From the NCBI GenBank assembly GCA_905182985.1, contig CAJJDN010000006.1, forward strand, positions 462,946 through 526,945: a DNA stretch of 64,000 bases. Direction: 5' to 3'. This document shows positions 22,754-34,669 of this stretch, one piece after another (the stretch's first letter is position 1; each line of letters starts with the position of its first letter). Made by a program: the position numbers and the translations under genes. Below the pieces are notes generated by a model. It was not told where the DNA came from. It saw nothing but the letters and a program-made list of their open reading frames with translations, and did no database searches. The stretch comes from Paramecium sonneborni. Lineage: Eukaryota; Ciliophora; Oligohymenophorea; Peniculida; Parameciidae.

Positions 22754-25700
22754 TCATATAATTGTAAACTATAATTCTTCAAAAGCTTTCTTATGGCTTT
22801 CTTATTTAATATGTTGACTATAAGCTTATTCATTACCTTCAAAATATCCTTTCTCATCATATCTTTGTTCTACATAGCAACATTTACATGTAAATTTCAA
22901 ATTCTACAATTTTCTTTGTTAAACAGCCTAAATATTAATATAGATAATAATACCATATTTTCTTTTCTTTTAATCTCATCAATATTCAATTTTCTAAATA
23001 TAAATTTCTCTTCTTCCATACTTGTATAAACTAATTTCAATTTTTAATCAATAATATAAAATTTAGAAATATCACCTATCTACACTATCTCCTTAAATTA
23101 TTTAATCTTTGGATAGAAACCAATAATATGTTTTCCAGAATTACATGTTATGAATACATAATTGATAGGTTCAAAAATTAATTTGAGTTTTTCAAAAATG
23201 CTTTAGATTCTTTAATCTGAAAGAAACTCTTAGATTTATTCAACTTTCATTGAGATATTGAAATAATCCCCAAATGAACTAACATCTAAAATCATAACCA
23301 TTCTCTTAGCCCATTCTAAAGATTCCAAATCTAATTGTTTTCTTATATCATGATCATCTGAAATATAAGATAATCCATTAGTTCTACCTACTGTCATATA
23401 ATCATTACATTCCAAACAACAAATCTGAGTTGTATTACCCATTCTTAAAAAAAAATTTTACTTTTTTATTGTATTAACTATGTTTTATTTCCAAGTCTAA
23501 TATAATTATTAAACTTGAACATATATTTTAATCCCTTCATTATCAAATTATTTAGGCACATCAGAATCATAATCTGTTCTTATAATCTAAATTGGATTCA
23601 TATAATCTAAATTATCTGCCTTCTATTCCTCCAATTCGAAATGTTATATTCTCTTTCTTTTTTATTTATTTTCACTCGATTCTTGAAATGATTATATATC
23701 ATCTTTCAATTCAATATCAAATAATTACTTCCATCTTTCATCAGATGTATATAATATTTTTTATCTTACTTTATCTAATTATCTTATTTTCTACCATATC
23801 CCACTATCTGTATAACTTTATTCTAAAATCTATAACTTAATCTATTATCTAATTGAATTTATAGTTTATAAATCATCTTCTGTAACAAAGTAATCAAATT
23901 AATAATCTCTATCATCTACTTTTGCCTTGATGAAATGTGTTTTTGTATTATTATGATATAACTTTACCTATACTCCAAAAAGCATTGCTAATATTTAAGA
24001 CCATAATAAATATTTATTCTAATCTATTGAAATCACCTACCTTGTAGAATTCCTTTTATTTGAATCTTTCTCTTATACTTCATAAGCTATTAATACTTTA
24101 TTTTAATCCAATGATACAAAATTTATACTATCAGGATCACAATTAATTTCTTTATGTTAATGAATTAATCTACAATAACATCCATAAAATATTAGAGATT
24201 AAGTTGTTTCAATAAAATTTATTATATCAACCTAATTACTAGTTGTAAATGTTTCCCAAGGTATTTTTAATGGTTATTTTCTACTTGATTATCTTTTCAT
24301 TAATTCACACTCATGCATTAATCTTTTTAATACATATTTTAATTTAGTTAAGTCTATCTCTTTAAATTCTATTATTATTGTATTGTTCATTAAAATTACA
24401 CTTTTAACCCAATTCTTAGTAAATTTTGATTTTGCTTTTATTTCTGTTAATAATTATAAATCTGATCTAAAATGGAATCTTGGTAATCCTTATCTTCCTT
24501 AAGCTTATTCATCATTATATGCTAAAATATCTTTTAATTAATCTTCTAATCTTTTTTGACTTCTATCTAATTAATGAAAATCACAAAATTATTCCATTAT
24601 CATTGCAATCTTCTCTTTTATCATTTCTTTATTTTAGATGTTAACCCCATCAAATTTAATATTATCACTCTCCAACATTATTGTACGAGTATAATCAAAT
24701 CCTTAATCTTTAAGAAATTTAATTTTTTTATCAAATCTTTCATCTTTTGATAATCTAAAAGTATTTTATTTAAAAGCCGCACAAAAAGCACTTTTAATTT
24801 TGAGTTAATTTTCAGGATTATTTAAATCAAGAGGTTCATTTTTAAATTACTAATCTAATCTCATAAATAATTCATATTTAACATTTAATATTTCTCTCAT
24901 ATTTTTAGGATCAATAGATCTTTATTCACAATATAATTTTTCTAAAGGTGTAATATTTCTATTAGTAAATCTTTTTAATTCTCTTTTTAATTCATGTTGA
25001 GTAATAGTAGACTTAAGAATATTAAAAAATTTGATTTCCCATTCTTAATATACTCTAAGTTATATAAGTAAATCATCTTCATTGCCTTTATCATAAAGAT
25101 ATAAGGAATTAAAAAACAATTTTTATGATCTCATAAAATGATGAAGAAAGTAATTTTTTCTTTGACTTAAGATAGCTGCAATAGTAACACCTTCATAAGC
25201 ACATCCAATAATATTACAATACATAATAAATCTAGTTAAGAATATATCAATAGGCATATCACTCATCATTTATCCTAATCTAGTTATCTGTATATTAATA
25301 TCTACAGAATTTGGATAAGTGAGAGCCCCTAACATTTAAAGATTAGAAATAGCATTTTCAATTTATTTAGTACTAGGTGGATCAATAGCAGTTTTTAACG
25401 TACGACTAGGATCATTGAATATCTATTTTAAATCAACAAGAGTAGTAAGTTCTAATTTTTCTGTTTTATTTTAATTATCTATAGAAAGATGATATAATTT
25501 TTTAAGTCTTAAAATAATAATTTCTAAAGGACATCTCAACATTTCACAGACAGAATATTATGTCATTTTTTCTTTAAAAATTCTTTATGGAATCAAACGG
25601 AAACAAGTTCCTGGGAATAAACGTCCAGTTCTACCTTTTCTTTAATCAGCAGATGCTTTAGAACAATATTATAGAGCAAGTTTTTCCGTAAGATTCTTAG

Positions 25701-27195
25701 GATTATAAATAATTTCTTTAGTCAAACAAAAATCAATAACAAATCTACAATCAGGAACAGTTATGCTACTTTCAGCTACATTAGTACTTAAAATTAATCT
25801 TCTTTTTCTTTTATGAGTATCATCAAAATCTTTAGGAATAGTGACAGTACTATGTAATATAATAAGAATGAATCTCTCTTCTCCAAATTTAAGATAGATT
25901 TCTTCTCTAATATCCATAATTTCTTAATATCCAGGTAAGAATATTAATACAGCCCCTGCACCTTACATACCTTAAGTATCTTTAATTTTATTAGAGTCTA
26001 AGAATTCCAATATTTATAACATAGCTTATACACTATCAGATTAAATTTTAGGAGAATCTTAAAAGTATAATGAAGTTTAAAATCTTATAGGTTAATGTGG
26101 TTCTACTTTAGCAGTATCAGCTTCATTAAAATATGAATGGATTTCTTCCATATAATATGTTTCAATAGGATATTTTTATGACAATGGTACTTTAATAATA
26201 GGTGCAGGTTTATCATCTTCACCATCTAAAAAATGTTAACCAATTTCTCTTAATTCATTTTATTTTTATTCTAAATCTCTTTATTCTTAGGTTAATTTAA
26301 CTTATCTTTCCATATCTTTCCATGCTTAACCCCATTCCATACCAATATCATTATCTTCTTCACCTTCAAATTTAATTGCTATTTCAACATCATTTTCTTA
26401 TGTCATATCAACATGTTTATATTTTTTATCAACTCTCTATATGTATGTTAAATCATCTACTAAATTTATAGATTTCTTAGAAAAATAATTTGCAAATTTA
26501 TCACTACAAATAGTTGCAGACATTAATATTAATTTAGTTTCTTTGAAATGTTTTAAAAGATTCTTGATTATGATTAAACAAAAATCAATATCAATATCTC
26601 TTTCATGTACTTCATCCATTATTATATGTGTATAATCTTTTAAAACTTATTCTCTATCATGTACTAATTTTTATAGAAATATTCCTGTTGTTACAAACTA
26701 TATTTAAGTTTATTTTGAACTTATTTATGAATCCATTCCAACTTAATAACCAACAAGTGTTCCTAATTAACAATCTAATTCTTATGCTACTCTCTTTGCT
26801 AAAGATTTAGCAGCCAATCTTCTTGGTTATGTACATAAGATATTAACTGTTCTTGGAGTCTCAAATTCTGTATTTGTATGATGTCTTAATATCATTTAAG
26901 GAACTTAAGTTGATTTACCACATCCTGTTCCACCTGTTATTACTATTACTTAATTATTCTACATTTCTTCTAGAATTCTATGACTAACATTATAAATAGG
27001 CAATGCCTTTCTTTCTCTTTCTGTTAATGGTTTTATTACTCTTTTTCGTAAGTGTGAAATATGTTCTACCTGAACTTCTTATTATTATTTTTCTAATGGA
27101 ATATAATCACCAAGATTATCATTTTATGTTCTCACTTTCTTACGTATTATATCCTCTACCTGCTATTCTTTCTTAACTATCATTTCTTCATCCAT
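22754..27195 (-). CDS. DExH-box (DEAH/RHA-type) RNA helicase with long C-terminal extension
   Basis: About 1,460 residues. The N-terminal third holds Walker A GGTGCGKST, then CTQPRRLAAK, a DEVH motif II (THIIMDEVHERD), LILMSATI (motif III), an acidic insert of about 80 residues, then FLPGYQEI, LSTNVAESSIT and QRKGRTGR (motifs IV-VI). A helical HA2/ratchet region and a low-similarity region follow. The frame continues without a TGA through MGNTTQICCLECNDYM (internal Met at 23440-23442) to a Cys/His-rich end (FTCKCCYVEQRY ... YSQHIKQESH), after 22- and 26-base introns. It is therefore modelled as one gene. Enzymes of this class remodel RNA or RNPs using NTP. The closest subtype is uncertain, with spindle-E/TDRD9-like or DHX-type both possible. 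Confidence 0.82.
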
Positions 27196-27298
27196 TTATT
27201 ACATTTATTATTTTTTTTATTTCTTTTTTCGCTTCAAAATAGGTATGAAATATTTATATTATACCCAAATATTTAGTAATAAAATCAAATTTTATTAA

Positions 27299-28670
27299 TC
27301 AATACTCAAATACATTTATAGCTGAATATGATTTATTCCCTTCCTTAAACTTTGCATCCAAATCTTCCAATTTTAAATACTTCTATTCTAAAGTCTATTG
27401 ATTTTCTATATTTTCTTCAATGTCATCAAAATCTATTGTCTCAATCTATTTCAACACTTTTATATGAGGTTAACTGGTAATTATCTTTTAATCGCCTGAT
27501 TTTATCTCTAATTATATAGCTTCTTAAAAAGAAGGTACATATTTTACAGCATTTGAAGATTAAGAGCCTAATCAAATTATTTAAATCTACCCATATATGA
27601 TTATTTTTTTGTTGTTTATCTTTATTGTTAATCTAAACCATTAGGAACAATCAAAAATGAACCTTATTATTTATTATCTCCAGTTTTATCATATTATTAT
27701 GGTTATTTTTCTGTCCATTCAAATTTATTATCATAAGTATTAGTTTCTGAACATTTTCTCATCATCTTTTTTAATAATTCATAATCTGGTTAGTCTTCAT
27801 ATTTTAATCCCTTAAGATAACTAATAAAATATAATGATAATTACTTTAAATATTCAGCAAATGGGGAAGGTAACTCTTTACATAATGATTAAATTGATGT
27901 AGCCATTTTAAATTCTCCTACAGCAATAGTCCTATCTTTGTCACCTATATTCTATAAGTTTTGCCAAGGCAATTTTCCTCAATCAGTTAATTTCTTTACC
28001 CAAGAATCAAATAAATTATTACGTACATCAAAGACTCTAGATCATCTTTTCTTCCTATTTCGAATCCCTTATGAGCTGCAATTGAAGCATACCTAGCTGT
28101 ACCTATAAACGATTTCTTATCTCTAAAAGGTCTATTAAAAATATAATAATGATTTTAAAAAATTTACATATGCTTTCCTTTATCATAAATTTATTTGGAA
28201 ACTCCGAAATCTACTAAAAATGCTTATGATGTATTTATTTTGCCCATCATAATATTTTCAGGTTTAAGATCTCTATGTACAATTCCTCTCTAATGTACTT
28301 AATTAAAAATAGTTATCAATTATTCTAATAATTATAAACCTGTCTTTAATGTTAATTGTTTATATGTTTTGCCATAAAAGCCTAAGTCTTTACCAAGTAT
28401 CTCAATAATCATTACATTATAACATTATTCTCGTCCAAACCAAAATAATTTTGTTATTCCATTAATACCTTGCAATTTTGTTAGCAAATAAACTTCTCTA
28501 TCCAAAGTTTCCTATTATCCTTTTTCTAATTTCACAGCAACTTCCTCTCTTGTTACCTTATGAATTGCCAAATACACAACACCAAATGAACCAGAACTTA
28601 ATTATTCTTTTACTATGTATTTATTATCAAATATTTTTGGTTCTAAATAGCTACTTGGTAATTTTTTCAT
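27299..28670 (-). CDS. Casein kinase 1 family protein kinase
   Basis: [20 protein letters not shown] opens into a Gly-rich loop ([12 protein letters not shown]), VAVKLEK (catalytic Lys), [26 protein letters not shown] and the CK1-type [21 protein letters not shown] 36-base intron falls within the activation segment. Downstream, the conserved ILG-KLPWQ motif is interrupted by a 22-base intron-like segment (27978-27999), but splicing leaves the frame one base off, so a one-base error or mutation is suspected there. A further 23-base intron leads to a tail of about 100 residues ending INVFEY. Residues for catalysis are all present. CK1 kinases phosphorylate acidic or primed Ser/Thr sites. The start lies only 11 bp from the divergent neighbour. 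Confidence 0.85.
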
Positions 28671-28681
28671 TAATTATTTTT

Positions 28682-29166
28682 ATGCATTAAGGATAATACA
28701 TTAAAAATAGTCCTCTTGGATAATTAGAAGATTTTAGAAAAGAAGTCAAAACAAAAATTAATAAAAAAAATGATCCATCTAAACAATTATCTTTTTAAAC
28801 AAATAATTCATCAACCCTTTCACAATTACTTAGATAAAGAATCATCCCTAAATAAAATAATGAACTCAATAAATCCCAAGAATCATCTAGGCAACAATTG
28901 TCTAGCAGATTATCATTTTAAAGATCTAGTCTAGATCTAGGAAAACCAACTTAAAAGTAAATTTATAATAATCATTTAGCATTCTATATCCAAAAATATA
29001 ATTATAAGATATTATACCTTTAAATAAAATTCTTGAATTATAACGAGCTATGAATAATTATGATCATCCTACAAACAATAAGTATTAATTGTTTTCAATT
29101 TTTTTTAGTTATTTTATTGAACTTAAAAAATTAGCTAAAATTGTATTAAGAGAAACTTAAGGATGA
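28682..29166 (+). CDS. Hypothetical Ser/Gln/Asn-rich protein
   Basis: Open frame from ATG 28682-28684: MHQGQYIKNSPLGQLEDFRK, then a Ser/Gln/Arg-rich region (SSRQQLSSRLSFQRSSLDL). A 23-base intron near 28960 leads to a helical end (KILELQRAMNNYDH...). One further 27-base intron before YFIELKKLAKIVLRE is possible and keeps the same frame. The stop is TGA 29164-29166. No family recognised. It is divergently arranged with the CK1 gene, with 11 bp between the two ATGs, so either the two share an extremely compact promoter or one start is wrong. Confidence 0.45.
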
Positions 29167-29455
29167 ATTAAATCATTTCAAATAAATTCTTCACCTTTTT
29201 TATCAATTTTAACATCAAAAAACCATTTTCATAAATAATTATAAATTTTATTATCTCTAACTAGTTCTAATTGATTTGATATCTCAAAATAAAAAATAAT
29301 TACTTTATATGTTAGTATACCATATTATCAAAAGTATATTTCTTTTAGATATTATTGAAACTAAGCAAACAGAAAAAAAATTATATAATCGGAATGATAT
29401 TTTGATTTTTTAAGAAACACAATAAAGGTAGAATTAATTATTTTTTAATGATAAA

Positions 29456-30052
29456 TCATTTCATATTATTAGCAGCCAATTATTATTCTGCTGATTTAAG
29501 CAATGTTTTTCCTTGTACATTATCTTATTTAATTACAAAGTTATCTTTCCCTGTATTAGAATTGATAAAATTAATCTCTTACTGAGTAAACTAAAATAAT
29601 TAATTTACAATTTACAGGTATTCCAATATCTTGCAATTAATTTAAACAATTCAAAGTTTCTTTGACATATTAAGCTTAATTTATTCTTTAAAGAGTATAG
29701 TCTTAATCTATTTTTTTAATTTTTTCTCTTATTTATGTACCTTATGATGATGACATAAGATGCTTGATTTCTTCTGCATTAAATGAATTCTTAATAGCAG
29801 CTCTTAATTATTCTTATTATTATTAAATTGCATTTTTAAGTGTTAAATCGCCCTATTCTATTTCTTATAATTTAGTTTAGAATATTTCCAACTCTTATAA
29901 TGTATCATTTTTCATTTATCTAAAATTGTAAATGAGAAAGAATACTTATATTCTTCTGGATCTAATTCATTTTTATATTCCTCTAGATCCCTAAGTTATT
30001 CAAGTAATCTTTTCAATTATTATTCAATATTTTCTAATATTTTTTTATCCAT
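29456..30052 (-). CDS. LZIC-like protein (leucine zipper and ICAT domain)
   Basis: About 180 residues in three exons with 25-26-base introns. The N-terminal half, MDKKILENIEQQLKRLLEQL then DLEEYKNELDPEEY, aligns by eye with animal LZIC ([20 protein letters not shown]). The middle (QEIEQGDLTLKNAIQQQQEQ) matches the MSGNMTLVDELSGMQ segment, and the C-terminal part resembles the ICAT-homologous domain. ICAT binds beta-catenin in animals; LZIC itself has no settled biochemical role, so none is claimed here. The match in order, spacing and length makes orthology likely. Stop is TGA 29456-29458. Confidence 0.78.
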
Positions 30053-30122
30053 TTTTTTAAAGAATATTAATCTTAATATTTAATATATAATTTTAAATCA
30101 TAATTCATTTTTAAATCATAAT

Positions 30123-31127
30123 TCATTTTTAAGGTTCTAAAGAAATAGATCTCTATTCCATTTATTCATCATTTTATTAATTATCTTCAGGATCAACCAT
30201 TTCTCCAGGTTCTCTTCCATCATTAGACAGTTATTAGTGTTCCTATTATGAAGTTGAATCTAATTATTATTAAACTTCTGATGATTCTTATAGAATGATT
30301 TGATTTTTCTTTTCACTATCAAATTATTATGAACATTAGTTTTTATCTTATGATTCTGGATGTTAATTAAAAATAGTTTTTTTATGTTCAGATTGTGTGA
30401 AATTAATAATTGTATTTTTATTTTACTATTGTGCTGGAGGATCAAATTATTTTTATTCTTCAACAATAACATAATTAGATAACTTATTAGAATCTGTATA
30501 TTTAGGATTCTGTAGTAAGATTTTCTTAATTAATTAAGCCCTTTCTACATTATCTTTTCCAGGAGCATAAAATTTGATATCTGTACTATTTTGATGACCA
30601 ACTATGCAATTTTCTAAAAAGTTCATAAAAAGTAATGGAGCAGCCAACTTAAATTAATCATATTAATAAAAATCTGAAATAGGAACTACTCCATCTGCTC
30701 TAGGTTTCCATTTAACTTCAAATACACAATCTTCATTTGTTAACATTAAATGAACACTATCAATTTCATCAAATTTTTAAGGGTAAGAACTACAAAATTT
30801 TTATGCCATTTCTTTTTATTTATTTAAGAGAAGTTCTTCAGAATAACTTGGATGTTTGAGACTTTATTGTACTTATTGCATTACAGGTAATTGTTATGCA
30901 ACATTTTTTAGACTTTTTTATTTTTACTCTTAAAACTATTGTTAATTCTAATTAAATTCTTCTAAAATTGATCGCCGAACATTTTCTTCATATTCCCAAG
31001 TAGTTTAATCTGAACCTTTCCATTTTATTAAATACTATGATTAATTGTTTAGAACTCTTTTTTTGAGAATCTTTTCTGGAGATCTAGGAGTTATTAATTA
31101 ATAATCCTATTATTTAGTTGGACGCAT
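30123..31127 (-). CDS. Chromodomain protein (HP1-like)
   Basis: Intronless frame of 335 codons. Residues about 10-60 form a chromodomain: EKILKKRVLNNQSQYLIKW then KGSDQTTWEYEENV, with the aromatic cage positions (Y, W, W/Y) present. After a Gln-rich hinge, a second domain (EVKWKPRADGVVPISDFYQY ... LAAPLLFMNFLENCI) resembles a chromo-shadow domain. This is the HP1 layout: methyl-lysine histone binding plus dimerisation. In ciliates such proteins act in heterochromatin and in programmed genome rearrangement, but that role cannot be read from sequence alone. The C-terminal 120 residues are Gln/Asn/Ser/Glu-rich. Stop is TGA 30123-30125. A short direct repeat of about 19 bases lies just downstream (30088-30130). 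Confidence 0.82.
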
Positions 31128-31748
31128 TATTATTATTATTATTTAATCTATTGATTTCAAGTTACTAAAATTTAAATTCTAAAAGTGCCAAAAATTTGCA
31201 TCCAATTCTCAAAATAATCAATACAAATATATAATGTAATATAATAAAACAATAACTCCAATATATATTATGATTATTCTTTTCTATAAATTGGACTCCA
31301 AAATTTTGATATAAATATCTAACTATAAATATCACTTAAATACTTATATATAGAGTCTTAAATATTCCATAAACAATTAATTTCTTTTTCACATGATAGA
31401 GAATCATGAAATTTAGATAAAAGTAAATAGAAATTTAATAATAATTATCTGTAACAAAAAACTATTTAATCAGAATCCAAAAATAATGATAAATTAATAT
31501 TTCCTTAAAGTAATTGTTGATAAAATTATTAGCCTACCTTTTTGTAATTATTTTTAAAAATTAAATAAATTACCAAAAACTTTTAGAAAATCTAATCGAA
31601 TAAAAAAATAGATTAAAAAGATTCCACTTATGTGAGTCGAACATAAACATTAAATAAATATTTTTTAAAATTAAAAGAATTAAATAGATGGATTTGACAG
31701 AAACAAAAGAATAATAAATGATTATTTTTAGGAAAAATAATTACTATA
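31128..31748. other. Intergenic, nothing recognised
   Basis: About 620 bp of AT-rich DNA between two minus-strand genes. A GTTCGACTC-like string on the minus strand near 31636-31644 suggested a tRNA T-arm but no cloverleaf forms. Confidence 0.5.
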
Positions 31749-32793
31749 TCAAGCATTTTCTTCTTTCATCTTTTCTATCAGTAAATTCCATTCTTCCAAT
31801 AATTTGGGATCAGGTTATTTTTGATGTTCTATCATTTTAAAACATTCATCCTTTGGCTTAGTTTGCTATTACTATAAATGTTGTTATTATAATTTTTATT
31901 ATTTTCTCTCTGACTTTTCTTAATCTGGAGATATCCCCAAGTCTCCTAATCTATTAGTCTTCTTTGATCCACTTATTTTCTTACGATTTTAATGTAATTT
32001 CATATAATCCTCCAATGCCTTTCTTTCTCTTATATATGTTAATTCCTATTATTTTCTTATTTTACAAAACTCTTATAATTAATGTGTGCTCATCCATTGT
32101 CTTGTAATTATCTTTCTCTTATTCAATCCTTTATCATCTATTGGTTCAACTTAAACATTCTATTCCAAATCAAATACATATTATTTATTATTTACATACA
32201 TAATAATGAGAGACTTTCATAAATAATTATATTACTTCTCCTTTCACCATTAAATCTTCTAATTAATTTTATATTACTTTTTCATATTGGATCCATGTCT
32301 ATCCATTATAATAGGACCACTTTCCTTATTATATTTTTATTTATCTAGAAACTATAGATGTTTCTCTTCTAATTTTATAATAACTAATTTAATGATGCAT
32401 GACCATGTGATCATAATCCACTATAAATTACATATCTTTGAATATTATCTGGAACTCTCCTTAATTACAGTAATGTAACATATTCTCTAAAAGATTGCAT
32501 CTTCTCCAATCAAATATTTTCCATTTCCCATCTTCATCTAAGTAAAACCAATCAATATCATGATGTGGTGGTGGAAATGTGCTAATAGTGGGCATTTGCT
32601 GGGGCCTATATAAATAAATAAATAAATAATTGTGTTTGTAATAATACATATCAATAAGTGAAGGTGTGAATGTATATTAAGGCTATAAAAATAAGTATTA
32701 TAAAAATATACTTGGAAATCTATATAGCGTATAATATAAAAATATAAACTTACATATTGGCTGCACTATTTGAGGAACATTAAATTAGTACAT
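31749..32793 (-). CDS. Double WWE-domain protein with an 8-base microexon
   Basis: The 5' end is split into very small exons. ATG 32791-32793 opens a 40-base exon (MYQFNVPQIVQP...), then a 34-base intron, an 8-base microexon, a 29-base intron, a 35-base exon and a 42-base intron. The frame stays open only if all are used. The first WWE domain is unmistakable (DIDWFYLDEDGKWKIFDW ... FIVDYDHMVMHHQ). A second, WWE-like, follows (GKWSYYNGQTWIQYEKVI). After an intron of about 40 bases the C-terminal 150 residues are basic and Gln-rich, ending at TGA 31749-31751. WWE domains bind ADP-ribose or iso-ADP-ribose and occur in PARPs and ubiquitin ligases. No catalytic domain is present, so this looks like a reader or adaptor (inference). 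Confidence 0.75.
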
Positions 32794-34027
32794 TCTACTT
32801 TTTGCACTCAATTATTTAATAAAATAATATATGAAAAATACAAAATTCATATTTTAAATATCAATTCAAAACTTAATTTTATAAAGATATACTCATAATT
32901 TAAAATTATAAATCCCTTTCATTAATCGTTGTAACATTAACATGTTTGAACTATTTTTTAAAATACTTATTTTATAGGTATGACGATTAGAACTTGATAA
33001 TGGTTCAGTAATTATCATCTAATTATCTTTACTTTTGGCGCAATTTCTTATATCATTGAACTAATTTAATTATAAAAGTATGATTTTAAAAGAATTGATT
33101 ATTATGCTTAATTACATATTATCTAATTATATTGATTTCCTTTTTTATCAGATTCTTTCACATTTAATATTAAAGAATATTTTTTTATATCTTTTTTTTG
33201 TTATTAATTATATGCGGAAGCTTTATTATATTATAGTTTTTATTTAATTTTATCAAAATAAGCATAAATCCTTTTTTATAGTGGAGTTATGCTTTATGAC
33301 ATTACATATAGAACAATTATACGTTAAAAGAAAATTAATTTAATTTAAAAGTTTACTTTGAAAAAGCTTAAATTTTGTACTCAAATTACTGTATATATAA
33401 AGAATTAAGAAATTTTTTAGACTTAAACAATAACATAATCATAATAATGTTTTTACATAAAAATAATTGATTCTTTTTAAAAACTTTTCACTAACAAATT
33501 TTTAATTATACTCAATATTATAAATAATCCCACATTTTTCTTACTTTACTATTTTTAATTGTAACATAATATAAAACAAAAATGGATTATATTGTGAACC
33601 TATGAATTAGCCAGACAGTTTTTTTTAAACGTTATACAAATAAAGACATAGTGTTGTTAACTATTATGCTTTCTCATAGTCATTCTCTTATTTTTTTCTT
33701 CCCCTCTAAGGAAAACTATGGCTTAAATGTAGAGTTAATAGATATTTAATCGATAGAATTTTTCTAGCAATCTATCTCCAAATAATTTATGATTAAAATT
33801 TTATTAGTTAATTGTTACTCTTAATAGATCTTGTAACAATAATATTAATTCATTTTTTATAGTTTAATTAATTTTTTTATTACATATCCTAATTTATTTA
33901 GGAATTTAATACTGGCATTAATAATTTATAATTCTTAATTATAATTTATAAGATATATTTAAGTTTTTTTTGATAATGAAATATTCAAAATCATCTAATA
34001 AAAATTTAGCCTTATAATGTAACTTTT
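32794..34027. other. No gene recognised
   Basis: About 1.2 kb of AT-rich sequence with only short frames and no conserved motif on either strand. Confidence 0.4.
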
Positions 34028-34279
34028 TTAAATCTTATTTTTTTGAGAATCCAGTAGCTTAGCCATTTTTGAAAATACATAATTTGTTGAGTTTTCCATT
34101 AAGGTTAAAAATACTAAATATTTAATAAAGAATTTGGTCAAAGAATTCTCTATGACATATAATTGTACTAAAAACCCTTCTCCGATTTTTTCAAAATTTA
34201 AATAATAGAAATGTTGATATATATCCAATATGTGAAAATCATATGATAATTGGTAATTGATATTAATATATAGAGGCAA
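34028..34279 (-). pseudogene. Possible protein-kinase-like fragment
   Basis: A minus-strand frame contains FEKIGEGFLVQLYVIENSL followed by a TKFFIKYL-like string, resembling the start of a kinase domain (Gly-rich loop then the beta-3 Lys). No ATG opens it at 34279 and nothing kinase-like follows, so it is either an isolated remnant or chance. The frame stays open to about 33990. Confidence 0.22.
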
Positions 34280-34669
34280 TGATTAATTTATGATTAAATG
34301 AAACTAGACATCAAATTCATAACTCCTATTATAAAAATAAAAAAATTATAATAATTAATAAATAAGAAATTAAAGCACTTGCATAAGGAGATAAATAAAG
34401 CGCTATTTGTAGTAAAGAAAAGATTGTTATTTAAAATTAATAAATAAATTCAATTAATTTCATTGAAGATATTTAAAGTTAAAAGAATTCACATTTATTC
34501 TTAAATTAATAAATGTAAAGAATTAAGAGCAATCAATCCAGAATAATGATATATTTGTAGCAATTAAAAGTAATCCTTGATAAATTTACTTCTAAATATT
34601 TAAAGTCCTAATTTATTTGAGACTGAATTTTAAAAAAAAGATAATATTTATTTTTGTATTAAACATTAA
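34280..34669. other. Intergenic, nothing recognised
   Basis: AT-rich spacer downstream of the E2 gene; no convincing frame or RNA gene. Confidence 0.45.

Noticed and set aside
22793..23029. Hydrophobic plus-strand ORF of 78 codons
   Set aside because: It is the antisense shadow of the helicase C-terminal coding region on the minus strand.
31630..31655. tRNA-like T-arm string (GTTCGACTC on the minus strand)
   Set aside because: No acceptor, D or anticodon stems could be folded around it.
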